Made by a program: the position numbers and the translations under genes. This document shows positions 24,809 to 32,891 of a DNA stretch of 64,000 nt, piece after piece. The stretch is from Desulfobacterales bacterium (GTDB lineage: Bacteria > Desulfobacterota > Desulfobacteria > Desulfobacterales > Desulfosarcinaceae): NCBI GenBank assembly GCA_016218685.1, contig JACRDD010000005.1, positions 62,001 through 126,000 of the forward strand, given 5' to 3'. The notes below the pieces were generated by a model. It was not told the DNA's origin and did not search any database. It saw only the letters and a program-made list of their open reading frames with translations. Position 1 is the first letter of the stretch. Every line of letters starts with the position of its first letter.

Positions 24809-27800
24809 ATGAAGCGCACGTTTCTGGTTTCACTTATTCTTTGTTTATGCTGGATCATCCCGGCCCATGCGGCTTTCACCGAGCCCATGATGGCGGACTA
24901 CACGGCCTATCCGGTCTTCACCAACCAGTCCGTGCCGCCCAACGTCATGATCATGTTGGACAACTCGGGCAGCATGAACTTCAACGCCTACGGCACCTGG
25001 CCGGCATATGTCGGCGGGAGCCCCGGCACGGTCACCGATGTGCCCTATGAGGGCGAGCCGTACAGCAGCATCCGAACCTATCCGCTGCTCTCCGCCGCGG
25101 ACGACATGGAGGAGTACAGCAACGCCGGCTCCGCACCGTTCCATAACGGCGACCTGGACATGGGCGGCTTCAATGGCAGCGGCACCAATGCCCGCCTGGC
25201 CGTGCGCTTCCAGAACCTGGACATTCCCCAGGGGGCGACGATCACCTCCGCCTATATCCAGTTCACGGCCATCACCACCACCGACGCGGCCACCTATCCC
25301 ACCAATTTGCTCATCGAAGGGCAGGCCAGCGACGATGCGCCGGCCTTGACCACCACCACCGACTACATCAAGAACATGACGCCCACGGCCCAGACTGTGG
25401 CCTGGAACGGCATTGCCTCCTGGACGGCCGGCACCAACTACCAGACGGCGGACGTCGGCCCTATTTTGCAGGAGATCGTGAATCGGCCGGGCTGGGCCTC
25501 GGACAACGCCGTGGCGTTTCGGTTCAGCGGCAGCGGCTATCGCGAGGCGTATGCCTTCGAAGGCTATGCCGGCGGCACCCGCGCGCCGGTGCTCCGGGTG
25601 ACCTTCCAGAACCCGGTCCCCAAGCGCTATTACGGCCTGTTCAGCCCGGATCATTTCTACACCTACAGCAGCAAATTCAATCTGGCATATAAAAAAGTGT
25701 CCTACGATAATGCCAACAGCCGTTGGAACGTGGAGACCCTGGCCGGCGCCGCCAGCACCTTGACCGATGCGTCCATCGTGGCCGGCGGTCTTTGGGACGG
25801 CAACTTCCTCAACTGGCTCTCCATGCGGCGCATCGACATCCTGCGCAAGGTGCTGATGGGCGGCCTGGCCACCGCGCGCACCGGCGGCGGCAACCAGGTC
25901 AACTACGGCGAAGTGCCCAAGCAAACCGGCCGGGATTTCAGGAAGATTTTTGACAGCAGCGGCGTCGGTCCGGCCGTATCGCCATACAACGGCAACTATT
26001 CTTATCTCATGACCAGCGGCGAGATTCAGGTGAGCGGCGCCCGCTTCCTGATTCGGGTCCAGAAGGATGTCAATCACGAACCCGATAACTTTTATGAAGG
26101 CAACCTGGCCGGCGTGCTCCAGCGCGTGGGCGACAAGGCCCGCTGGGGGAACATCTGGTTCAACGCCGGCACGGGCGCCAATCAAAGCGGCGGCACGGTG
26201 GAGCATACCATCGGCACCAACATGACCACCCTGATCACGGACCTGCAGAACACGGGTTGCGACACCTGGACCCCCCTGGCCGAATCGTTCTACGTGGCCA
26301 TGCAGTACTTCAAGCAAGAGGACCCGGCCGGCGGCCTGGACTATCCCAACAGCGCCGTGCCCAACTCCAACCTGGGCGACGATCCTTACTACAACAGCAG
26401 CGCCGCCGAAAAAGTGTGGTGCGCCAAGAGCTTCGTGATTCTGCTCACCGACGGCGCCTCCACCATGGACAGCAAGATCCCGAACAGCTTTAAGAGCTAC
26501 AGCGGCGACGGCGACAATACCGGCTGCGTCGAAAGCTCTGGCAGCAATTGCGACTACCCCAGCGGCGGCACCGACTTTTTGGACAACCTGGCGCTCTACG
26601 CCCGCACCACCGATTTGCGTGCCGATCTGGAAAACGAGCAGAATATCATCCTGTATGCCATCTATGCCTTCGACAAAGACCCCAACGGCCGCAAACTGCT
26701 CCGGGATGCGGCCCGCAACGGCGGCTTCGAAGACCGCGATGGCGACAAGCTGCCCGACGGCAGCGACAGCGACCCGCCCGAGGCCCGGTTGGAGTGGGAC
26801 CAGGACGGTGACGGCGAACCGGACACCTACTATGAGGCCGACGACGGCTACGCCCTGCAAGCCAAATTGCTGGCCGCCATCACCGACATCCTGAGACGGG
26901 CCTCGTCCGGCACGGCCGCCTCGGTTTTGGCTACCAACGCCGAGGGCGCCGGCAACTCGGTGCAGGCCTATTTCCGGCCCAGCGTTACCTTTAACCTGGA
27001 AGAGGCCCGCTGGTTGGGCTATCTGCAATCCCTGTGGGTGGACCCCTGGGGCAATCTGCGCGAAGACAGCAACGGCAACCATGTGCTGGACCTCAAGAAC
27101 AGCAGCAGCACCAGCGCCGCCGGAAGCGATGTGGATAAGATCATCACCTTCTTTACGGGAAGCACCGATACCCGCGTCCGCCGGTTCACGACCCATTACC
27201 TGTACAACCCCGACAACGGGGACAGCGACACCTGCATGCTGAGCAACTGCGATACCGAGTCGGAAGAGATCGGCATGGAGCAGACCTTGCCGCTCTTCGA
27301 AGCCGGAAAGCTGCTGGCGGAACGAGACCCGGCTACGCGCAAGATCTTTACTTATATCGATAGGGACAAGGATCGCGTGGTGGATGACAGCGGCGCGCCC
27401 TTCGATGCCAATGAAGAGCTCATCGCCTTCGACATCGCCGCCGCGGCCAGCATCAAGCCGTACCTGGGCGTTCGCAACAGCACCACCTGGTCCAAGCTGG
27501 GAAGCACCCAGGACAGCCGGGTATCCAACATCATCAACTATATCCGCGGCACCGATCAGACCGGTCTGCGCAACCGCACGCTCAACGGCACCACATGGCG
27601 TCTGGGAGACATCGTCCACTCCACCCCCCTGGTGGTGGGCAGCCCGGCGGAGATGTATAATCAACTATATCGGGATAAACGCTATGACGATTTCCTGAAC
27701 TATGCCACGGGAAGGGAAACGATTATTTACGTGGGCGCCAACGACGGCATGCTGCACGCCTTTACAAACTGGAAGTATACCGCGGCCGCCAATGGCGATC

Positions 27801-29368
27801 CCTCCTACGTAAAACCCGCGGTGGCCGGTGCCACCGAAAAACTGGGGGACGAACTCTGGACATATATCCCCGGCAGCGTGCTGCCCCATCTCAAATGGAC
27901 GGTCCTTCCCGATTATACGCACACATACTATGTCGATTCGGAGGTGCGCGTTTTCGATGCCGACATCCTGCCCGACGACGCCTACTACAGCGATGCGGAC
28001 AGCGAACCCAACTTCGGCACCTTCCTGGTCATGGGCCTGAACATGGGCGGCAAGCAGATTCAGGTGGAGGAGGACTTCGGCACTGGCACCACCGAAGTGC
28101 GAACCTTCAACCCCACCTACACCATGATGGATATCACCGATCCACGCAATCCCAAGGTGATGTGGGAGCGCAGCTACACCAATCTGGGCATGACCAGCTC
28201 CATTCCGGCCCCGGTCCAGGTGGGCAACCGCTGGTTCCTGGTGTTCGGCTCCGGCCCCACCCAGTACGATGGCAACAGCAGCCACGGCAGCTACATCTAT
28301 GTCGTGGACATGATCACGGGCAACCCGTACAGCGGCGCGGCCGGCGTGGATTCGCTATGGGGTCCGTTCCGGGCCAACGCCTCATTCAACGATCCGCTGG
28401 CCCTGGATCTGTTCCAGAGTGCCAACGTGGATGCCATTTACATGGCCAACAACTACTATGCCAGCAACCAGTGGCAGTCGGAGATCTTCAAGATCGCCAT
28501 CCCCTGCAGCACGTGCAGTTGGGATGGCAACGAGGACGAGGATCTGGTCTACAACAGCAATCCCGCGCAGTGGGTGGTCTCGCGGTTCTTCGAATCGGAC
28601 CGGCCGGTGTCGGTGAAGCTCAGCTCCACCGTGGACCCGCTGTACAACGTGCTGCTTTACTTCGGAACGGGCCGCTATCTGTCCGACACCGATAAGACCA
28701 GCACCACGCAAAACTACCTGTACGGCGTGAAAGACCCCTTCTACAACAAGGAGAAATACGACGGATCGTACTATCACAACTACAGCCAGACCCTGACCCT
28801 GGACCGCGGAGATCTATTCGCTGCGGACAACGTGCAGGTCACCACTGAGGGCCATGTCGTTAACTCACCCTACGGGGTCTATTTCCAGGACTTCGTGACC
28901 GGCATGCGCCTGAAGGCGGACGGCTGGTACATCTCCATGCTGACCAACGGCAACGAGCCGTCGGAACGGGTGATCACCCAATCCTCGATCCTGGGCGGCA
29001 TCGTGCTCACGCCAACCTACACGCCCAGCGCCGAGATCTGCGGCATGGGTGGCGATACGGCCCTGGTCGGGGTCTATTACGAGACCGGCACCGGCTACAA
29101 ACATCAGTTGTTCGATATCGAGAACAAGGACTATGCCAGCATCACCATCGACGGCACCACCACCTCGGAGGAGATCGTGGAGATCCGGGACGACAACCTG
29201 CTCAAAGGCACGCCGGCGCCCAAGATCATCTTCCACGCCGGTATGGAGGGCGGTGCCCGGGCCATCATCCAGCAAGGCTCGGGTGTCATCGAAAACATCG
29301 GCGTCAACCCGGCCTTGTACTTCAAGTCCATCGTGACCGAATGGTGGGACAACGAAAACACCCCCTAA
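24809..29368 (+). CDS. pilY1: PilY1-like pilus tip adhesin (cassette 1)
   Basis: A 1519-residue exported protein with a 21-residue signal peptide ending AHA. The VWA domain begins with the MIDAS motif (Asp51, Ser53, Ser55 in LDNSGSMN). It is interrupted by a ~170-residue beta-rich insert (~100-270) starting LAVRFQNLDIPQGATITSA and resumes around FVILLTDGAS. Acidic repeats WDQDGDGEPD and DRDKDRVVDD are likely Ca2+ sites. The C-terminal half is a beta-propeller with STPLVVGSP, YVGANDGMLHAF and MDITDPRNPKVMW, typical of PilY1. PilY1 works as adhesin, tip protein and Ca2+-controlled brake on retraction. A GGAGGA ribosome site overlaps the pilX stop. Confidence 0.92.
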   Translation: MKRTFLVSLILCLCWIIPAHAAFTEPMMADYTAYPVFTNQSVPPNVMIMLDNSGSMNFNAYGTWPAYVGGSPGTVTDVPYEGEPYSSIRTYPLLSAADDMEEYSNAGSAPFHNGDLDMGGFNGSGTNARLAVRFQNLDIPQGATITSAYIQFTAITTTDAATYPTNLLIEGQASDDAPALTTTTDYIKNMTPTAQTVAWNGIASWTAGTNYQTADVGPILQEIVNRPGWASDNAVAFRFSGSGYREAYAFEGYAGGTRAPVLRVTFQNPVPKRYYGLFSPDHFYTYSSKFNLAYKKVSYDNANSRWNVETLAGAASTLTDASIVAGGLWDGNFLNWLSMRRIDILRKVLMGGLATARTGGGNQVNYGEVPKQTGRDFRKIFDSSGVGPAVSPYNGNYSYLMTSGEIQVSGARFLIRVQKDVNHEPDNFYEGNLAGVLQRVGDKARWGNIWFNAGTGANQSGGTVEHTIGTNMTTLITDLQNTGCDTWTPLAESFYVAMQYFKQEDPAGGLDYPNSAVPNSNLGDDPYYNSSAAEKVWCAKSFVILLTDGASTMDSKIPNSFKSYSGDGDNTGCVESSGSNCDYPSGGTDFLDNLALYARTTDLRADLENEQNIILYAIYAFDKDPNGRKLLRDAARNGGFEDRDGDKLPDGSDSDPPEARLEWDQDGDGEPDTYYEADDGYALQAKLLAAITDILRRASSGTAASVLATNAEGAGNSVQAYFRPSVTFNLEEARWLGYLQSLWVDPWGNLREDSNGNHVLDLKNSSSTSAAGSDVDKIITFFTGSTDTRVRRFTTHYLYNPDNGDSDTCMLSNCDTESEEIGMEQTLPLFEAGKLLAERDPATRKIFTYIDRDKDRVVDDSGAPFDANEELIAFDIAAAASIKPYLGVRNSTTWSKLGSTQDSRVSNIINYIRGTDQTGLRNRTLNGTTWRLGDIVHSTPLVVGSPAEMYNQLYRDKRYDDFLNYATGRETIIYVGANDGMLHAFTNWKYTAAANGDPSYVKPAVAGATEKLGDELWTYIPGSVLPHLKWTVLPDYTHTYYVDSEVRVFDADILPDDAYYSDADSEPNFGTFLVMGLNMGGKQIQVEEDFGTGTTEVRTFNPTYTMMDITDPRNPKVMWERSYTNLGMTSSIPAPVQVGNRWFLVFGSGPTQYDGNSSHGSYIYVVDMITGNPYSGAAGVDSLWGPFRANASFNDPLALDLFQSANVDAIYMANNYYASNQWQSEIFKIAIPCSTCSWDGNEDEDLVYNSNPAQWVVSRFFESDRPVSVKLSSTVDPLYNVLLYFGTGRYLSDTDKTSTTQNYLYGVKDPFYNKEKYDGSYYHNYSQTLTLDRGDLFAADNVQVTTEGHVVNSPYGVYFQDFVTGMRLKADGWYISMLTNGNEPSERVITQSSILGGIVLTPTYTPSAEICGMGGDTALVGVYYETGTGYKHQLFDIENKDYASITIDGTTTSEEIVEIRDDNLLKGTPAPKIIFHAGMEGGARAIIQQGSGVIENIGVNPALYFKSIVTEWWDNENTP
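24959..24994 (+). repeat. 36-nt exact match between the two pilY1 genes (copy 1)
   Basis: Identical in all 36 nt to 33039-33074; it codes for the MIDAS stretch DNSGSMNFNAYG. The flanks differ at the third codon positions and in sequence, so this patch is unusually conserved. Confidence 0.85.
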
Positions 29369-29420
29369 CCGTCGAAATACGGTTCGAGGAAAAACTACTG
29401 GAGCAGGAAAGGAAACACCG

Positions 29421-29822
29421 ATGCATTACTCAACCCAAATGAAAGCCCGTTGGCTGGTCTTGCTGGCAATCGTGCTCATATCGTTCCTGGCCGCGCCCGC
29501 GGCGGCCGATCGCGATGGCCATCGGGTCAAGCCGCCGACCCAGGAAGGAACCGACCATCCCCTGCCCGTGGTCACGGTGACCATCGATAGTAAAAGCACC
29601 GGTAGCGTCACCACCACCGTCGGCGACAGCTATGCCGTGGACAGCGACACCATGATTGTCCAGACCGACGGCCACCAGGTGAGCATCCGCAAAATGCTGG
29701 TACCATGCGAAGCCGAAGTAACCTACAGCGAAGAAAACGGCACGCGCAAAGCCACCCGTATTGAAATCAAGAAGGTGGGAAACAACCCACGATGGCAATG
29801 GACATCGGCTCGACCTGAATAA
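29421..29822 (+). CDS. Small exported protein of PilY1 cassette 1, unknown function
   Basis: A 133-residue protein with a signal peptide (ARWLVLLAIVLISFLAAPAAA), a short polar linker, then a compact beta-rich domain with VVTVTIDSKSTGSVTTTVG, TMIVQTDGHQVSIRKM, VPCEAEVTY and a Trp-rich end RWQWTSARPE. One Cys is conserved with the second copy (VPC). It is the last gene of the cassette, 52 nt after pilY1 and before a strong hairpin. The related protein at 37394-37801 shares the same order and tail. I do not recognise the family; a role in PilY1 folding, export or tip assembly is inference from position. Confidence 0.75.
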   Translation: MHYSTQMKARWLVLLAIVLISFLAAPAAADRDGHRVKPPTQEGTDHPLPVVTVTIDSKSTGSVTTTVGDSYAVDSDTMIVQTDGHQVSIRKMLVPCEAEVTYSEENGTRKATRIEIKKVGNNPRWQWTSARPE

Positions 29823-29850
29823 GCATTGATAGTTCTAAAACAAATGCATG

Positions 29851-29882
29851 GCTCCGGGCATGCGAAAAGGCATGCCCGGAGC
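29851..29882 (+). terminator. Perfect 13-bp hairpin after pilus cassette 1
   Basis: Arms GCTCCGGGCATGC and GCATGCCCGGAGC pair without mismatch around a 6-nt loop. It lies 28 nt after the stop codon of the small protein. The T run downstream is short, so strength as a terminator is uncertain. Confidence 0.65.
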
Positions 29883-30241
29883 TCCTTCCACACCAGTCAC
29901 CCTTGGCAGCTTGCTGCCTGACAAAAATTGTCACATTCATCCATTCCCTAAAATCTTTTTATACCCAGCCTTTGGATCTAATTTTTTATATAAAATCAGT
30001 GACTTTCGAATTCAGTTGCTGGTTGCGAACGATGAGTTACACTTTTCGAATCTATTAAATCATTTAACCCTAAGACAATCTGAACAACTCGAACCCTCCA
30101 CCCTTGCAGATACAGGCATAGCGGTCATCCCACAAGCAGCATCAAACCGTCCTATCTAATTGAAACTTAATTGTTTTTATAAGTCTTCACCTGTTTCGCG
30201 AACCACGTATTCAAGCGATGGCGATGGCGCGAACATTTAGA

Positions 30242-30258
30242 TTGGCACGCTTTTTGAA
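30242..30258 (+). promoter_or_regulatory. Sigma-54-like promoter for second pilus cassette
   Basis: TTGGCACGCTTTTTGAA: GG at 30244-30245, exactly ten nt, then GA where GC is expected. The left half is a full match to TTGGCACG. The one mismatch at -12 lowers confidence. It lies ~55-70 nt before the first gene. Confidence 0.6.
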
Positions 30259-30314
30259 ATTGGGCCTTCCGAACAGGCTTGCACCTCAAACCCAGACAAT
30301 CTCCGAGGGGCGAT

Positions 30315-30818
30315 ATGAAATTCATCAATACCAGGACGATACCCGCCAATGCGTTCCGAGCCGGCTTCAGCCTCATCGAGCTGATGATCGGCATCGCCGT
30401 CATCGCCATTGTGGGCAGCATCGCCGTACCCTCCATGATGGGCATGAACACCAAAAACGGGGCTCAACGCGCCGCCGACGAGATGTACGGGGTGATCATG
30501 GAGGCCAAGATGCGGGCGGTGCGCAACAACATCACGGTCAATATCTTCTTCGATATCGCCAACAACAGTTACCGCTGCCCCGAGACCGGCGAAACGGTGA
30601 CCTTGAACAAGTACCGCGGTAATGTCACCTTCACCAATGCCCCCAACGGAGCGGCGCCCATCCCCCGGTTGACCTTCTCGCCCCAAGGGTTCGCCACCCT
30701 GTCGGGCAACGTCTTTATCGTCGAGCCCAACCACAACACCTTTTATCGCCTTCAAACCTCCTATGCCGGCGTCACCACCGTGGATCGCTGGAGCGAAGGC
30801 GCAGCCCGGTGGAATTGA
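30315..30818 (+). CDS. Type IV minor pilin, FimT/GspH-like (cassette 2)
   Basis: A 167-residue prepilin. The leader ends at AG and the mature start is FSLIELMIGIAVIAIVG with Glu at +5. The FimT/GspH pattern is AADEMYGVIMEAKMRAVRNN, then LTFSPQGFATL and VDRWSEGAARW at the end. It is diverged from the cassette-1 protein but with the same fold. The start at 30315 follows GAGGGG by 4 nt; an in-frame TTG at 30279 is less likely. First gene of the cassette. Confidence 0.88.
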   Translation: MKFINTRTIPANAFRAGFSLIELMIGIAVIAIVGSIAVPSMMGMNTKNGAQRAADEMYGVIMEAKMRAVRNNITVNIFFDIANNSYRCPETGETVTLNKYRGNVTFTNAPNGAAPIPRLTFSPQGFATLSGNVFIVEPNHNTFYRLQTSYAGVTTVDRWSEGAARWN

Positions 30819-30826
30819 GGTTTGCC

Positions 30827-31771
30827 ATGTTGACATCTACCCCGAACAAGATCTCCCTCATCCGCAGCCGGCAAGGCTTTACCCTCGTGGAATTGATGAT
30901 TGCCATGGTGGTCGCCATCATCCTGGGCGGCGTGGTCTTCGCCACTTATCAAGCTCAGTCGTCCACCTATTCGGTGCAGCGCGAGGTCTCCAAAATGCAG
31001 CAAGGGCTGCGCGGTTCGCTGCACGTGTTGACCTGGGACCTGCATAACGCCCTGCGCGATCCCTCGCCCAAGCAGGAGATGCGATTCATCACCAACGGTC
31101 CGACGAGTACCCGTTGGTACAACCTGGCGGGCGTGATCGACAATGCCGGCCAGCCGGGCATCGCATTTCGATCCCTGCGCCTGGACCTGGATGGCGATGG
31201 CGAGGCCGAGCAACAGCAGACCATTCTCTATCAGGTATTGGATCCGGATGCGGATGGCGTGCCGGGGCTCTACCGCACCGCGACGCCGGATCCCGACGAT
31301 CTCGATCCACTGGCCCCCGGGGCCGGCGGCCAGCCCCGCCTGGTGGCCGACAGCATCCAGGCCATCGGCTTCGCCTTCGCTTTGGATCGCGATGGCAACG
31401 GTACGCTCGACAGGTTTAACGGGCTCGCGGACAGCAGCATCCTCTGGGCCGTGGATAGCGATAACAACGGCAATCTGGACGCCATTCTGGACACCAACGA
31501 CGACAACGTCATCGACATCAACGACGACAACGGCGACGGCCGGATCACGCCGGCCGACGATGCCGCCGGCCACCTGAACACACCGGCCACCTACGACCAG
31601 GTGCGGGCGGTGCGCATCTTCCTGCTGGTCGTCTCCGAGCGGACCTTCGATGATCACATGCTCGACCGGCACATCTATGTGGTCGGCAATCAGATCATCC
31701 AACCGCCCAACGATCGCTTCAAACGGCGCATCATGACCATCGACGTCGCCTTGCGAAACTACATCCGCTGA
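30827..31771 (+). CDS. pilW: Type IV minor pilin PilW-like (cassette 2)
   Basis: A 314-residue prepilin: leader ending at QG, then FTLVELMIAMVVAIILGG with Glu at +5. QVQREVSKMQQGL-type sequence (STYSVQREVSKMQQGLRGSL) matches the PilW family. An acidic, Asp/Asn-rich region (DTNDDNVIDINDDNGDGR) near residue 235 looks like a Ca2+-binding stretch and is stronger here than in cassette 1. GAGG lies 6-7 nt before the ATG. Confidence 0.87.
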   Translation: MLTSTPNKISLIRSRQGFTLVELMIAMVVAIILGGVVFATYQAQSSTYSVQREVSKMQQGLRGSLHVLTWDLHNALRDPSPKQEMRFITNGPTSTRWYNLAGVIDNAGQPGIAFRSLRLDLDGDGEAEQQQTILYQVLDPDADGVPGLYRTATPDPDDLDPLAPGAGGQPRLVADSIQAIGFAFALDRDGNGTLDRFNGLADSSILWAVDSDNNGNLDAILDTNDDNVIDINDDNGDGRITPADDAAGHLNTPATYDQVRAVRIFLLVVSERTFDDHMLDRHIYVVGNQIIQPPNDRFKRRIMTIDVALRNYIR

Positions 31772-31804
31772 CCCATGGCGGAGAGAACCGGAAAGAGGAA
31801 TCCC

Positions 31805-32239
31805 ATGCGCTCTCCTTTAAAAACCAAAAGTCGCCTCTCCGACGCCAGGGGGTTTACCCTGGTGGAAGCCATGATCGGCCTGCTGGTTTTCGCCGTGGGC
31901 GTCCTGGGCATGCTCAAGTTCCAGGCGGTAAGCATCAACTCCAACAACGCGGCCCACATCTCCTCGGAGAACACCAATGCCGGCGTTTCGGCCATTGAGC
32001 GTCTTTTCGCCCTGGATTGGGATGAGCCCGGCGCCCGGCCCGAAGACGACGGCAACGATACCATCGGTGAGTCCAGGGTGACTTTCGATATCACCACGGG
32101 GCCCTCGGCGGGCACCATGGCCCTGGTCGATGAAAGAGGCCGGCCCAGTGTGCGGCTGATCACGGTGACATCGACCTTCGTGGATCAAGGCGGCACGGAA
32201 CGCACCACCACATTGCGGCTCATCAAACCGCGCATGTAG
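31805..32239 (+). CDS. pilV: Type IV minor pilin PilV-like (cassette 2)
   Basis: A 144-residue prepilin from 31805. The leader ends at RG and the mature start is FTLVEAMIGLLVFAVGVLGML with Glu at +5. Size and position match PilV. AGAGGAA precedes the ATG at 31805; an in-frame ATG at 31775 would add ten residues and is less likely. Confidence 0.82.
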   Translation: MRSPLKTKSRLSDARGFTLVEAMIGLLVFAVGVLGMLKFQAVSINSNNAAHISSENTNAGVSAIERLFALDWDEPGARPEDDGNDTIGESRVTFDITTGPSAGTMALVDERGRPSVRLITVTSTFVDQGGTERTTTLRLIKPRM

Positions 32240-32253
32240 CCGATAGAGGAGAT

Positions 32254-32889
32254 ATGTCCATGAAACCCAATGCACGTTGCCTCAACAATCAAAGCGGATC
32301 GGTGCTGGTCATCGTGGTGGTCGTGCTGGTGGCCCTGACCGCGCTCTCCTTGACCATGCTCAACTTCACCACCCAGGAGATGAAGATGGCCGGCCACTAT
32401 AAATTCGACAAAGTGGCTTTCTATAACGGAGACAGCGGCATTTACGGCACCCCCAAGTTCATTCGGCTGCTCTTTACCGAAGGCGCGCCGGTTACGGAAG
32501 AAGATCCGAACAAAGCCGCCTGTTTCCGCTACATGAATACCAGCGGCGGCAATGCCGGCGAAGAGATTCTAAGCCGGATCTTCGGCTTCGAGGGACTGGA
32601 CAGCACGGCCTCCTTCAATACCACGACCGCCGGAGAGCAGGACCCGGCCGCCAGCGACATCAGCCTGATGGGCTGCCAGATTCCCGCCGACATCAACATC
32701 ATCAATGCCGGTCCCGAGGAAGTGTCCGGATCGGGCCGCGAATTCGCGGCCGGCGGCGACGGTCTGGGCAGCGGCGGCGGTGACCAGGCCGTGCGTTTCC
32801 GCCTGGTGAGCACCGGCAGCGACGACCAGCACAACACCCATACCATCCGCGCGCTCTATCGCTGGAAAAGTATTCCCGGAGGACTATGA
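32254..32889 (+). CDS. pilX: Type IV minor pilin PilX-like (cassette 2)
   Basis: A 211-residue protein starting with the PilX-type sequence QSGSVLVIVVVVLVALTALS, again with Ile in place of the +5 Glu. The motif FTTQEMKMAGHYKFDKVAFYNGDS corresponds to the PilX body. Its stop overlaps the pilY1 region (ATGATCATG). GAGGAG precedes the ATG. Confidence 0.8.
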   Translation: MSMKPNARCLNNQSGSVLVIVVVVLVALTALSLTMLNFTTQEMKMAGHYKFDKVAFYNGDSGIYGTPKFIRLLFTEGAPVTEEDPNKAACFRYMNTSGGNAGEEILSRIFGFEGLDSTASFNTTTAGEQDPAASDISLMGCQIPADINIINAGPEEVSGSGREFAAGGDGLGSGGGDQAVRFRLVSTGSDDQHNTHTIRALYRWKSIPGGL

Positions 32890-32891
32890 TC

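Larger units (their letters stand above)
29823..30314. other. 492-nt intergenic region between the two pilus cassettes
   Basis: AT-rich and without a supported gene. It contains the 13-bp hairpin near its left end and the sigma-54-like promoter near its right end. I see nothing else in it. Confidence 0.6.

Noticed and set aside
24845..27664. 939-residue open frame antisense to pilY1 (and similar antisense frames at 12654-14465, 17363-19285 and 50577-52415)
   Set aside because: High GC and third-position bias keep the opposite frame open. The proteins are low-complexity (His/Gly/Val/Ala-rich) and match no family, while the sense frames carry clear motifs.
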